A stretch of DNA of 64,000 bases from Euphorbia lathyris (taxonomy: Eukaryota; Streptophyta; Magnoliopsida; Malpighiales; Euphorbiaceae). Shown here piece after piece: positions 46,754 to 57,529 of this stretch (positions are counted from its first letter, which is position 1; every line of letters starts with the position of its first letter). A program made the translations under genes and the position numbers. The notes beneath the pieces were generated by a model. The model was not told the origin of the DNA and searched no databases. It worked only from the letters and a program-made list of their open reading frames with translations. The DNA lies in contig NC_088915.1 of NCBI RefSeq assembly GCF_963576675.1, positions 439,001-503,000 of the forward strand, written 5' to 3'.

Positions 46754-47368
46754 TCATTCTGTTGCTTCTTCAGTTCGCATATGACTAACAAGCTCATGCA
46801 GACTGAAATCTTTCTTTTTGTGCTTCAAGTGGTTTCTGAAGTCACTGCAGGAAGGAGGGAACTTCTCCAGCAGAACATTGGCTTGAAGCATATCGCACAT
46901 ACTCATCCCCTCCACTGATAACTTCAGCAACAAGGTTCTCATATTCGTGAATCTGATCAATGATCGGTTTCTAATAAACCATTTGATAATGTAGCACTTG
47001 CCAACAACATATTTTCTTTTTCTAGCATCATCAGACCCATACTTATCTTTTAAAGAGACCCAAATTTCTTTTGCAGACCTTTTGTTCACAAATATATCAA
47101 ACAGTGGGTTCGACATATGATTGAGGAGATGTGCTCTGACTGTTTTGTTATCTTTTTCATACTTAGCAAACTGGTTATGATATTGTTGAACAATAAGCGA
47201 CATAGCAGAACCGTTTGGATCGATAAGGGGATCAGAAAGAACAACATAATCAAGGTCTAATTGTTCAAAAAAGATAAGCATTTTCTGAGACCATCTTTTG
47301 TAGTTGAGACCGTCTAAGGGCTCTAATTTAGAGAGATCGGGAATGTTTTTTGAGATTAGAGCAGACAT
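46754..47368 (-). CDS. Copia gag (N-terminal part)
   Basis: A 204-codon reading starts at an ATG (47368) with the copia gag opening (DGLNYKRWSQKMLIFFEQLD) and continues with NHMSNPLFDIF, KEIWVSLKDKYG, the LLEKFPPSCSDFRNHL block and HELVSHMRTEEA. It ends at a stop before the zinc knuckle, so gag and pol are no longer one frame. The protein would form the particle shell in an intact element. Confidence 0.88.
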   Translation of the reverse strand: MSALISKNIPDLSKLEPLDGLNYKRWSQKMLIFFEQLDLDYVVLSDPLIDPNGSAMSLIVQQYHNQFAKYEKDNKTVRAHLLNHMSNPLFDIFVNKRSAKEIWVSLKDKYGSDDARKRKYVVGKCYIIKWFIRNRSLIRFTNMRTLLLKLSVEGMSMCDMLQANVLLEKFPPSCSDFRNHLKHKKKDFSLHELVSHMRTEEATE

Positions 47369-47499
47369 GATGACGGACAGAATTAATCGTTTTCAAATTG
47401 TAAGTACAAAATAAGGAACAGAATAACTTATCGAAATGTAAACGATGTGTCGTGGACAGAACCATTGCGTTGAAAACGATTACGACAGACTTTGGTGCA

Positions 47500-48043
47500 A
47501 TCTGGAAGTCTGATCGTCAACCAAGGTTTACACAGCAAGCGCCGACCTAGTGCACTCTAGGGCGAAGCTTTGGAACAGCAAGAATTGTAATGCCCAGAGA
47601 AGAAAGTAATGTTTGAGATGAAAAGCGTAATTGAAAAAATCGTGAGTGCAGAATTGCTAAGAGTTCATTTTTGTTTAGGTTGAAAATTGAACGTTGTAGT
47701 GGACAACGTTTGTGGAGAGAAAAATGTAAAGGTTGAGTAAAATCAGGAATAGTGGAGATAGGCTTTTAATTTGTTAAGAAATAGACAAAAAGGTTTAAAA
47801 TATTTAATGGCCAATTAAAAATCGGGCCCAGTCGGGTCGGGTCGGGACGGGCGGGCGTCGTGCGAACGAGCAAGCGCGTGCGTGTGGTTTATTTTGTAAA
47901 ACCCACTAAACACAATTTAATAACTCATTTGGCCCAACCCAATATAAATCCTTCAACCAACTCATAAGTTTCTCATGTGGGATACTTAAAGTCACAAAAC
48001 AAAAGCAAGGGCTAAAGAGCCATTTTACCTAAAATCTCCAACA
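47500..48043 (-). repeat. 5' LTR of the copia element (inner edge approximate)
   Basis: The minus strand begins TGTTGGAGATTTTAGG at 48043, a typical copia LTR start. It contains a GC-rich stretch (gtcgggtcgggtcgggac at 47830-47880) and leads to gag. Neither a clear CA end nor a primer binding site was found, so the inner edge is a guess. Confidence 0.6.
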
Positions 48044-48078
48044 GATATAACTTTTCATTAGAATCTCTAAATGCCATA
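48044..48078 (-). pseudogene. hAT transposase fragment, downstream piece
   Basis: Minus strand reads MAFRDSNEKLY, the block that in ZMYM/TTF-type hAT transposases follows the WLAKH block seen at 54905. It lies between the LINE A-tail and the copia LTR. Confidence 0.65.
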
Positions 48079-49372
48079 TTTTTTTTGGTAGAAGCAGGAA
48101 AGAAAACAAACAACAAACGCCTAACCTGGGATCAGCCTAGGAAAGCTAACCCCAATTCTATCCTCTAAAAGAAGAGAAGAAAGAAAAATAGGAGGGGCAT
48201 AAAGGGTAGAAACACCTAACATTCCCTCATGCCCAGCCGCCGCCAAGCGATCCGCCACCCGGTTTTGTTCTCTGAAAATATGGCTGAACTTCAGGAACTC
48301 AAAGGAAGAGCCAAGCCTTTTGATAGATTTGACAAGGTTGCGACTATTAAGACAAATAACATGCTCCTCAGAAATCATCTTGATGGCTTCCATGTTGTCA
48401 GACTCCACAGCTAACCTCTTAATGCCCAGCCTCTTGGCAAGCTTAATACCAGAGAGAATACCCCAAAGTTCAGTAGAAAAGGAAGAGACCATCCCCAGGT
48501 TCTGGGTGAAACTAGACAGCCAAGCTCCCCCCGCATCTCTAATAACACCACCGGCCGCAATCTTCCCATTATTAAGCCAAGAGCCATCCGTATTCAGCTT
48601 CACCACCCCATCACTTGGCCTACTCCAACCAACGAGGTGGACATCTCTCTTCTGGGTAGATCTGGCAAGGGAATCTCCTTTGAAACTCTCAATAGTAACA
48701 GAGAGTTTATTGGAGAAGAACTCAACAAGGTTAGGAATAAAAACAGTATTACCCCCAAAAATCTCCTCGTTCCTCCACTTCCAAATTTGGTGACTGATGA
48801 TAGCAAAGAAAATGTCACCATGCTCCATGAAGTCCAGTAACTTCCCACTCACACCATCAGAGAACCAGTTGCCTTCAGAGTGGGCAAGAAAGGAAGAGAG
48901 GACACGGGAGGGGAGAATTTTTTTCCATACCTCAATACTTTTAGAGCAATCCCTAAGAGCATGGCATAATGTTTCGTCATGTCCTCTGCATCTACAGGCT
49001 TTGGACTCCACCAAATGCCGTCGGTATCTATCCGAGTTAGTAAGTAACCTATCCCTAACTCCCAGCCATAGGAAGCTCCTAATACAGTAAGGGATTTTAA
49101 GGGCCTAAATGACTTTCCAGGTATTCGAGAGAGGGACGGATCTGTTGAGAGTAAAAGCCTCAAAGGCCGATTTGCAGGAATAAGGGCCACTATTAGTTAG
49201 GGCCCAACAATGTCTATCCTTGTCTTCCTCTTGATTGCTGACCTTCACTCCCCTAATCCTAAGAAGAGTATCAAGGTTAAAGAAGGACTCAAACTTAGAC
49301 CAAATCCAGTCCCCCTCAGGGTCCACCACATCGGCGATTCTCCAATTGCGGATACTAAACGGCGGGGGAACT
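48079..49372 (-). pseudogene. L1-type LINE, ORF2 C-terminal part and 3' end
   Basis: The frame 49014-48121 (297 codons) has the RT-linked zinc finger (CRCRGHDETLCHALRDC) and an RNase H domain as in many plant L1 elements. The catalytic acids are visible in KLNTDGSW, STELWGILSGIKLA, AVESDNMEAI and NRVADRLA. 49329-49105 carries the preceding block (DWIWSKFESFF, WALTNSGPYSCKSAFEAF) in another frame. An eight-base A-tail lies at 48079-48086. The CACTA-2 element splits ORF2 at 49373. Frames are broken, so it is inactive. Confidence 0.9.
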
Positions 49373-49999
49373 CACTAGTACAGAAATGGCCTATGGCTAC
49401 GGTCGTTTACCGTCATTAACCACGGTTTTACGACCGTGACCAAAGGAGCCGTGGCAAATGATTGGCATCTTTAGCCACAGTTGTTTAACCGTGGCCAAAG
49501 GGGCATTAGAGTCGGTTTTTACAAATAACCGACTCCACTGCCTTGCGTTTTTGCCATGGTTGTTACAAACAACCGTGGCTAAAAGGGTCTTTGGCCACGG
49601 TTGTTTGTAACAAACGACTCTAATGCTCTGACCATTAGAGTCCGTTGTTAAAACAAACGACTCTAATGCTCTGATCATTAGAGTCGGTTGTTCTAACAAC
49701 CGTAGCCAATGATATGTTTTTAATTAAAAAAAATACAATAAACTATTTTGGATTGAATGGAGCTCTAATATTGAAATATAATAAGCATAAATATTACAAC
49801 AATAAAATCCGACGTAGTTGTGGGTAAAAGGCTTTCGTTGAAATACTGTAATAAATATTTCCAACTAATAAATAGTAGTGCATAATGACATAACGTTTAC
49901 AACCCTACACATTAGTTGAATTGTGTGGCTGCCCTAAATTAATCTCTATGAAAAAGAACTTCCTTACTTATGTTTCTCTAATATCCCTACAGAAGCTCA

Positions 50000-50221
50000 T
50001 TAATCTGCCTTACCAAGCTTCGTTCTTGATCCTCCAGTGGCTGGAAGAGCATCAATAGAAGATAGGACGAACTCTTGGTTCTGCTGCTGATTTTGCAAAC
50101 TGATTGGGCTTACATATTTGATCAAACAAGTGGTAGAAATACTTGAGTGTTGCATATATCTGCAAAAATTTGTCCATAAGATCAGAAGTACTTCTAAGCA
50201 CAATAAACGTACACCACACAT
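50000..50221 (-). other. Unidentified C-terminal-like ORF in CACTA-2
   Basis: A 73-codon frame ends at 50000 and reads LLILWTNFCRYMQHSSISTT and QQNQEFVLSSIDALPATGGS. Composition is protein-like and it may be a further captured exon, but no family was recognised. Confidence 0.25.
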
Positions 50222-50611
50222 TTTCTCTACATTTTCCCTATTGAGATCTCATAACAGGTCCACCGTATCCATGTTAGTTAAAATGTCTTATGAACATCAC
50301 AAGTAGCATAGACCAGAAATATAGGAGAGTACATTAATGAACGCCAAAAAGCCAAACTGAACCTATTAGAGTAACTTTACTATGAGTCAACGCTCCTAGA
50401 GCATCTAATGAAGTCAGATACTCAACAAGTAAAATAAGCATTCTTAAATTTGAATAAAGCAACCCTAGTGAGCAGGCAAGATCCATTGTGATCTTGCTCT
50501 CTCACACACACACCCACGAAGCAAGTACTACATATAGAGACAAGTGAGAAAGTGAAGAAGCATAGAATATGTGCATGAGAATGAGGAGAGAGGCACAATA
50601 GCACGATTGAA

Positions 50612-50660
50612 ACTCTCCAAATAACAGCATCAGGTTTCATAGGCATGCTTGAGACCAATT
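50612..50660 (-). pseudogene. PPR gene fragment (second copy)
   Basis: Minus strand reads VSSMPMKPDAVIWR, a PPR E-domain type block. About 40 bp are nearly identical to 53067-53108, so this piece was duplicated inside CACTA-2. Confidence 0.65.
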
Positions 50661-51577
50661 TTAAAGCTTATAGAAGATGATCTAGAAATATTAGGGATTT
50701 ACTGAACAAGTGATTAACATTAATCTACTTCTGAAAACACATTATATCCTGGGAAAATCGTTTTGAAATTATAAGAAACAAGTTTCCAATTTTCTTAAAT
50801 TACGGAAACATGAACCAAAATGTTTCACATAAGTTTCCAAGAGTTTCAGTATCCGAAACGTGAAATGCTTTAAAATCAAAGTTTTTGTGGAACATAGTTT
50901 TTCACCTAATGGGTAAGCATGTCCAATCTAAGGTTGAATCTATTAATATCATGACCAAGTAACAGACTACAAACAATTAGTTTTAGCATTATAAACAAAT
51001 TATAAACTAATAACAGATTACTTAAACAGAACTTTGTAACGATGCCTTTAACTGATGCTAAGATAGGTTTTAAGATTAAACGTGAGATATTTAGAAGCAT
51101 TGGTCCAAAATTTCCAGATACTTAAAGCAGAAAATTAAATACCAAGTCTTTAGAAGCATTATCAACAATCAAAGATAATAAAGACGAGAACAATAGTGGA
51201 ATATAGTCTAATTTTTTAATACTTGCTCATGAAGATGGTAAGATCAAGGTTGTCTTTTCCCCTTCCATTTGTCTTTGCATCATAAAAGAAGTTCAGACAA
51301 AAACAGAACTCTAATCTCATTATTTACACTTGAAAGTTCACAACTTTTATCTAATTGGTAAGTTAAGACAGTGTTTCCCTCTCTCCCGATGATCTATTTT
51401 TATTTTTGATTCAAATAGCTGAGACATGTAACATTTTCAGCCAAGGGTGTTCCTTTAATATCTTAACCAAATGATACTGAATGTTTGTTGAACTTGAAAT
51501 TTACACTATCAGCCAACACTTTTGGCTCTTCTACATGTATTACCTTTCTTCTAAACATGTTCTGCCTATATTGGTAG

Positions 51578-52515
51578 CAATTAAGGCAGTGGAAGTAGGC
51601 GTTGCTGGAATTATTGTCGCTAATCACGGAGCTCGTCAGCTAGACTACAGTCCAGCCACTATCAGTGTTTCGGAGGAGGTAAGATCCACTACTTCATTGT
51701 ATTTTTTTATGCAGGATGAAAAGGACATTGAGCTATTATATTCTAACAAGTTATGGGGGTAAGAACAGAACGTCATTTTAGATGAAACGATCAAAAGTAC
51801 TAGCTATTTGTGTTACCATGTTCTTTCATAAATCACTTTGTAAACATTTGCAGGAATGCTTTTTTAAGACAATTTTTGGGGTTATAGGTGGTTCATGCTA
51901 TTGGAGGGAAGATTCTTGTACTGTTTGACTGAGGAGTAAGGTGAGGAACATATATTTTTAAAGCATTATCCCTTGGTGCACAAACTGTTCTTGTGAGCTC
52001 TAATGTTCCAAATATTCATGTATCTTTCATATGTTCCATTCATTAGGTGGTCCTAAGATAGGGGTGGCACATTTTGACACGATAACACAATTACAAACAC
52101 AATTCGACAAACACGATATCATCGACACAATTATCATTTTTCTTGCATTTATAGCACATATATAATCAATATGGAACATATAGATAGTATAACACGATTT
52201 TGACACGATAACCCGAAATTACCACCCCTCACATGGTATATATTCATTAGTAACATGTTTATCAGACTTCTTTTGGAGGAAAAAAATTTGGGAACCGGCT
52301 TTTTAGTTGATCTGGTTGCTTGTTCTATATTATGGTCCTTAAAGTTTGTATGTATATGATTGGAGGTTGGAAGACCAGTGGTATTTGGGCTAGTGGCCAA
52401 GGGAGAATACAGAGTTAAAAGGGTAATTGAAATGCTAAAGGATGAACTTGAGCTTACTCTGGCACTTTCTGGTTGTCCTACTCTTAAGCATATTACCAGG
52501 AGTCATGTTAGAACA
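51578..52515 (+). pseudogene. Glycolate oxidase (2-hydroxy-acid oxidase) fragment captured in CACTA-2
   Basis: Four exon pieces keep plant GLO splice sites. Exon a (51578-51678) reads [20 protein letters not shown], the FMN/active-site NHGARQLDY block, and ends at GAG/GTAAG. Exon b (51888-51940) reads VVHAIGGKILVLFD, then TGA where the enzyme has Gly, then GVR. Exon c (about 51956-51992) reads FKALSLGA. Exon d (52366 to about 52515) reads [20 protein letters not shown] and [10 protein letters not shown], then [10 protein letters not shown]. The intact peroxisomal enzyme oxidises glycolate in photorespiration. The N-terminal half is missing and exon b has a stop, so no active enzyme can be made. 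Confidence 0.88.
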
Positions 52516-52741
52516 GAGAGAGAGAGAGAGAGATGCTCCAATCCATGCTTTAGCAGCTTTTTTAAGCCAAATGATAAATAATCCACCATCTATTCTTGAT
52601 AAACAATGTATTCAATGCTTTGGTTACTTATTGAAGAGGATTTTGTTTGAGTTTATGTTCTTTTTTTTTTCTGTTTTAGCATTTCATAAAATGTGATTGT
52701 TATGTTTGTCTGTTTTAGCTGATTATGGAATTGATTTACTT

Positions 52742-52948
52742 CTGAATATGCATCTTATTCATGGAAAGGAGTTCTTAATTTCCTTAAATTACATCTAAAT
52801 ATGCATCTTATTCATGGAAAGGAGTTCTTAATTTCCTTAAATTACATCTGAAGATGCATCTTATTCATGGAAAGGAGTTCTTAATTTCCTTAAATTACAT
52901 CTGAATATGCATCTTATTCATGGAAAGGAGTTCTTAATTTCCTTAACT
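52742..52948. repeat. 53-bp tandem repeat, about 4 copies
   Basis: Units start at 52742, 52795, 52848 and 52901 (ct(g/a)aa(t/g)atgcatcttattc ... ttaatttccttaaattacat). The last is cut short after ccttaa. Copies differ by one or two bases. It lies inside CACTA-2, 3' of the captured glycolate oxidase exons. Confidence 0.95.
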
Positions 52949-53039
52949 ATATTATTGTTTAAATCACACTAACATAAAAGTCCTTTAGGTGTTGTTTAGA
53001 GAAAGAAAAGGGTCCAAAAATTATGATTTTGGAAATATC

Positions 53040-53450
53040 TAATGATTGACATTTAAATCAAGAAGACTCCTCCAAATAACAGCATCAGGTTTCATAGGCA
53101 TGCTTAGTTCAAATATCTAATGATCCACATTTACAATACATATCCACCAAAAATACACACATCAAAATAACCATAGCTACTTCAACATCAAACGTTCTGA
53201 ACAAATAAGCATGAGCCCACATCCCTAAACACAAAGCACATAAACCAGCACAAGCATTTAAAATGCTCTACATTATGTACCCATCAGGCTCAAACAATTC
53301 CTATAATTGAATAAATAATTTAAATGCAGATTCAAACTCACCAATTTGGACAAGAGCGTCAACCATAGCATTCCAGGAAACAAACTTCTCTCAGGAATTT
53401 TATCAAACACATTGCGTGCGAATCCAAACAACTGCAAGAAGCATAGAAAT
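53040..53450 (-). pseudogene. PPR gene fragment captured in CACTA-2
   Basis: Minus strand, from 53440 down: ARNVFDKIPERS, a frame change, NAMVDALVQIGEFESAFKLF, a stop, EPDGYIM, a stop, SILNACAGLCALCLGMWAHA, VDMYCKCGSLDI, then a jump to SMPMKPDAVIWRS. These are consecutive PPR motifs of the PLS class used in organelle RNA editing. Stops, a frame change and an internal deletion make it non-functional. It stands opposite in strand to the glycolate oxidase piece, so the two were acquired separately or rearranged. Confidence 0.85.
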
Positions 53451-54269
53451 GGATCAAACTGTTATTTATATAAACAACATGAAAAGATCACCTAAAGCTT
53501 TATTGAGCTAAGGTCAGATGAGAAACCAAACAAACATAATTATAGAATTGAGGAAAACTATATGTACAAATTAACAAGTAAAAATTGTGAAACTTGGACA
53601 CAGCTCCAAAGCAAGGGTACAGTTGCCCTGGCATGATTTCGAACATAAACATTTGTTCAACTCCATATATCGAACGAACTCAAGCAGACAGAGGAACTCA
53701 AGCCAACTCGAACTTGAACGAACTCAGGCAGACGAAGGAACTCAAGTAAACTCGAACAAAATGGGTCTAGGGTTCTTCGCCCAATGAAATTGGTTTAACC
53801 GCAGAAGCAAGAAGAAAGAACAGAAGATTAGGGAAATCGGTTCTTCGTGCAAATAGAGAAGAAAGACAAGAAGATCGTTTTGTATCTAAGGTCTAGGGTT
53901 CTTCGCACAGAGATAAGAAACACGAGAACAAGAGTGGAAGATAGTCTAATTTTTCCATATATATCAGCTCTTCAGACTCGGTTATTGGAAAAACCGACTC
54001 CAAAGGGGTCAGCGTCGGTTACAAGCATAACTGATGCCAATAAAAGGGTTATTGGCATCGGTTTTTTGGAAAACCGACACCAAAACCCCTTAAAAACACA
54101 CGCATTTTTTAATTAGGATATTTAAAGTCGGTTTTTATAATAAACTGTGGCTAATAATTTATTTTTAAGGTCGGTTTTTTCTAACGACCGACTCTAAAGA
54201 CCGCTAGTCACGGTTTTTTAAACAACTGTGGCTAATAAGGCGTAGCTATAGTCCATTTCTGTACTAGTG

Positions 54270-54524
54270 ACTGCACACATGAAGTAAAGGTTTGTCACCA
54301 ATCCAGGTGTCATTCCAGAAGCTAATGGATTTACCATTACCAACCTCCAGGCCAACCCCAGAGCAGAACTCTGCAAACACCGCATTGAGCCCTTTCCAGA
54401 GGACAGAGCAATTGGCGACTCTCTCCTTAGGGCCCCCAAAGATTTTAGCCTTACGATATTTTCCACAGAGAAGGCAAACCCAGAGAGCGGAGGGGCATTG
54501 CCACATTCTCCAGAGAAGCTTCAT
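54270..54524 (-). pseudogene. L1 LINE ORF2 part upstream of the CACTA-2 insertion
   Basis: The minus strand reads LLWRMWQCPSALWVCLL, FGGPKERVANCSVLWKGLNA and VGNGKSISFWNDTWIGDKPL, the plant L1 block just before the zinc finger. It continues at 49372 on the other side of CACTA-2 (with one frame change). Confidence 0.88.
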
Positions 54525-54900
54525 TAATAAGACTTTATTATTATCTTTTGCTTGTCTTATGCCAAGACTTTATTAATAAGATTTCATCTCCTTACTGATG
54601 TCAGGAGAAAGAGTCCGAGCAACATTTGCTCGAGGTTTCCTTTTGATCGATCTTTTGGCAAGCATCCATGGGCCAAAGTTCATTCCTTCATCATGAACCT
54701 CCTCTACTCTACCCGTGTTAGGCAACACCACCTCCTCAACTACCTTTCTTCTTCTTGGACAACCATCAAAGGTATGGCCAAACATACCACACTCGTAGCA
54801 GATATTGTGAATACCTTCGTATTCAATGTGAAAGACCTTATTCTGAACATAGAATTTTGACAGAAGAGGCTTAGCAAGATCAATGTCAATACATACTATG
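54525..54900 (-). pseudogene. L1 LINE ORF1 part
   Basis: 54900-54573 reads VCIDIDLAKPLLSKFYV and a CCHC knuckle ICYECGMFGHTFDGC, as in plant LINE ORF1 (DUF4283/zf-CCHC type, nucleic-acid binding). It runs straight into ORF2 C-terminal sequence: the endonuclease and reverse transcriptase are deleted. The 12-mer aagactttatta occurs on both sides of the join (54529-54540 and 54564-54575), a likely deletion scar. The 5' end is truncated where hAT sequence begins. Confidence 0.85.
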
Positions 54901-54904
54901 TTTA

Positions 54905-55302
54905 GCAAGCCATTTCACAATAGAAAGGATTCTAACTAAAACTTGTCTCCAACATTCTTTCTCTTTCATAACCTCTTATTGCAAGTTTTTATCAATTGTT
55001 ACGTTCTTATCCAATCGAACTCTTGATTCATTCCAAGTATTCATACTAGTCATATGTTCAATACTATTCTCATGTTGCCTAAGTCTCTCAACAAGATGCT
55101 TCCAATCATTATGTCCATCATTTGCTAACAAAGATTTATTCATACTAGATTTGAACAATTTACAACAAAAACAATAAATTTTATCAACATGTTTAGAATA
55201 AACCAACCACTATCACGTATCTCACAATTGCTTAGTTTTCTAGAGTATAAGGCCTATGAAAAATGTCTAGACAACTTATCTAAAGGAAAACTCAAATTCT
55301 CT
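54905..55302 (-). pseudogene. hAT transposase fragment (ZMYM/TTF zinc-finger type), upstream piece
   Basis: The minus strand reads [26 protein letters not shown], then [13 protein letters not shown] and [20 protein letters not shown], then KEKECWRQVLVRILSIVKWL. This is the TTF-type zinc finger and the start of the DUF4371-like part of plant ZMYM-type hAT transposases. It has stops (after HFS and after KNLQ). The reading stops at the LINE and resumes at 48078. Confidence 0.85.
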
Positions 55303-55303
55303 T

Positions 55304-55737
55304 CCTCAGTGGCGGAGCCAGGATTTGAGACTTGGGGGGGCTAATTTTAGTTATGTAGTTTGTGGTAATTTTTTAAACTCCAACCCGTCAGGGCTGGAAT
55401 TTTTTTTTAGCATCCAACATGATAAAGCTGCTTCATTTTGCCCAAAATGAAAAGCGTAAACATATTTAATTTTCTATATGTTCAATGTTGATTTCCTAAA
55501 ACTAAAACACCTAAATTTTCATAGTTTTTTGTGTTGAATGTAAAAAAATTAAAACTTCCAAGTCTAAAAGAAGTAGAAATATTCAATCTTTTATAAATCC
55601 AACATTAATTTCTTAAAAATTACTTTTGGAAAAAAAAACTTTAAAAGAGTTGTATGGAAAAACTCAATTAGGATAAACAAAAGAGAAAAAATGAGATTCA
55701 AGGGGTTTGAATCCATAACCTTTTAAACAAAACAAGC
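55304..55737 (+). mobile_element. Probable hAT-type terminal sequence, cut by a SIRE LTR
   Basis: Starts cagtggcggagccaggattt, a sequence seen at the ends of plant hAT elements, and abuts the transposase fragment. No matching other end is present before the LTR at 55738. The identity is by resemblance only. The remainder is AT-rich without an ORF. Confidence 0.4.
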
Positions 55738-57074
55738 TATTGGTCCCTTATAACGTAACAAGTTAGTTCCAAGGGGGGGATAGGAACTATTTAAAATTTT
55801 GTACATTGAGGCTGACTTCTTTTTCTTTGAAAAAGGTTTACACAGCGCGCTGAGTGAACTTAAGACACTAGCTTAGTCAACTGGTGACTAAGTCAGCTTC
55901 TTTCCTTGAGTCAGGAGATAGCACTTGAGTCTATTCCTGAACTCAGATACTCAATGCACACAACTCAGCGTGACCTCTTTACTTAGTCATTTTTTAAGCA
56001 AGCAATATATATATCAAAGGAGTTTAAGGTTAGAAAGATGTTACTCAGCAGATTTATCCAGGTTCGGCCTCTATGCCTACGTCCTATCCCCGGAACACGT
56101 TCCGAGCTTTCGAATTCTCTACTGAGCTCTTTTAAGGTAGAGCACCAAACCTTTTACAACTAAAAGCTGAGTATAACAAGAGTACCTTCCTCTATACCTC
56201 TACTCACTCCTATTCTACCGCTGAGTACTATAACCGAGTACTCAGCCTCTCCTTTCTATTTCTAGAATTGATAATAAGATTGTCCTAAACAACAATTGCT
56301 AAGACACTTTAGATGATTGGAAATCACTCTAGACTTTTACACAATAATCTGGAAATTGGTGTAAGTATTTGCTTTGCTTTTTCTCACAGAACTTCAAGTG
56401 TGAATTTGGTCAGCGTAATGGCTAGTTGAAGATCTGCATCGAATGAAGCAACTAAAAGGCCTATTTATAGTGACACTTGAGGCATTCGATGATTTCGAAT
56501 TTTGAATAACCGTTGGAGGGAAACGGCTTGATGGCGTTGTCACTCAGTACACGCTCAGTGCCGTTGGCCAATCAGATTCTTGCATCTTCTGTCTTCGATC
56601 AGTGATGAGCATCTTTCGGCCAGTCCAGCAGAATGTCTCTCCTTTTATGGCAAAGTCAACCAGACAGCTTTCTGTGTCTTCTGAACTTTACCCGAAGTGG
56701 AAATACTTTGTCTGGAAGTTGCTCTTGCTCAGCTGCTGTCTTGTACTCTTTGTCGTTCAACTCAGCAGCTTTGTTCCGAAGTAGTCAAGGAAGGTCTTCT
56801 CGATCCTTCTCATGTTGAGCTGCGTTTTATCAACAACGACAGTGTTTTGCTTACACGGGCCGAGTGGTCTTGATCTGTTTTGACTTGGGCCTTTGACTTT
56901 CTTTTGGGCCTTTAGCCTTTTAATATTTGTGTCTTATAAACAAGTAACTTAACATTGAACAAACACATTAGTATAATAAATCAAAGCATTTAAACTTAGT
57001 GTGTATAGAATATTTTTAATCATATACTTAAATAATTTTGTCAAATCAAAATCATGTGGAAAGGTGTTTCAACA
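55738..57074 (-). repeat. 3' LTR of SIRE-like copia element A
   Basis: Read on the minus strand the LTR starts TGTTGAAACACCTTTCC (57074) and ends GGGACCAATA near 55738, where the other LTR has GGGACCAACA. It is about 1337 bp and the same family as the LTR at 58998-60351. Short plus-strand ORFs within it are shadows. Confidence 0.9.
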
Positions 57075-57092
57075 AACTCCCCCATTTTGATG
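57075..57092 (-). promoter_or_regulatory. Polypurine tract of element A
   Basis: On the minus strand aaaatgggggagtt lies directly before the LTR start, the expected plus-strand priming site. This shows that the LTR at 55738-57074 is the 3' one. Confidence 0.85.
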
Positions 57093-57529
57093 TTGGCAAA
57101 ACTATTCAGTGAAGAACTCATTGTTGAGCTCCCCCATGATAGTTGACCTTTTATAACTTAATAAACTCCCCCGTAAGGGTTGAGCTTCTGACACAGTTTT
57201 ACTCTAAACATTTTAAGGTTTAATTGAGTAAGTCCTAGGTCAGTTTTTCAGATAAAGGTCAGCTCATGGAACATATTCTATTAACTCAGTTTTAAGCAGA
57301 AGATTTAACTATCAGAGAACGCTGAGTATATTGTTGTTCCATGAGTCTTATAAGACAATGTTTTATAGCATTCAAGACAGTGTTAACAGCATACAATCAA
57401 CAAGCATTGTAAATGATAAACATAGTTGATGTATTTGAAGATGCAAGCATTGTATTAAGTTTAAAGTAGTCAGCATACATAAGCAAAATAAACATAGAAG
57501 ATAAAACTAAGAAGTTGAGCTAGCTAGTT

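Larger units (their letters stand above)
43730..48043 (-). mobile_element. Degenerate Ty1/copia retrotransposon with one visible LTR
   Basis: Minus-strand order is LTR, gag, protease, integrase, reverse transcriptase, RNase H: the copia order. The LTR start TGTTGGAG lies at 48043. No 3' LTR was found: RNase H breaks off after STMESEFIA at about 43730. The reading is interrupted by several stops and frame changes, so the element is dead. It sits inside hAT transposase sequence (48044-48078 continues the hAT reading). Confidence 0.93.
49373..54269. mobile_element. CACTA transposon with captured host genes (CACTA-2)
   Basis: The left end CACTAGTACAGAAATGG (49373-49389) is matched exactly by the inverted right end (54253-54269). 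The 3-bp duplication act flanks it at 49370-49372 and 54270-54272. The subterminal zones (49400-49720 and 53960-54240) are arrays of ggttgttt, accgtggc and cgactctaatg motifs in both orientations. No transposase was recognised. The cargo is a glycolate oxidase fragment (+) and PPR fragments (-). Removing the element rejoins the two halves of LINE ORF2, which confirms the ends. 49720-49990, 50660-51570 and 53450-53950 show no recognised gene. Confidence 0.93.

Noticed and set aside
48320..49090. Several plus-strand ORFs of 60-157 codons
   Set aside because: Antisense shadows of the LINE ORF2 RNase H frame.
49400..49720. Stem-loop RNA gene suggested by repeated inverted motifs
   Set aside because: The motifs are the subterminal repeats of CACTA-2 and recur at its other end.
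51481..51762. A 93-codon ORF as an independent gene
   Set aside because: It is intron plus exon a of the captured glycolate oxidase fragment read through; the NHGARQLDY block belongs to the enzyme.
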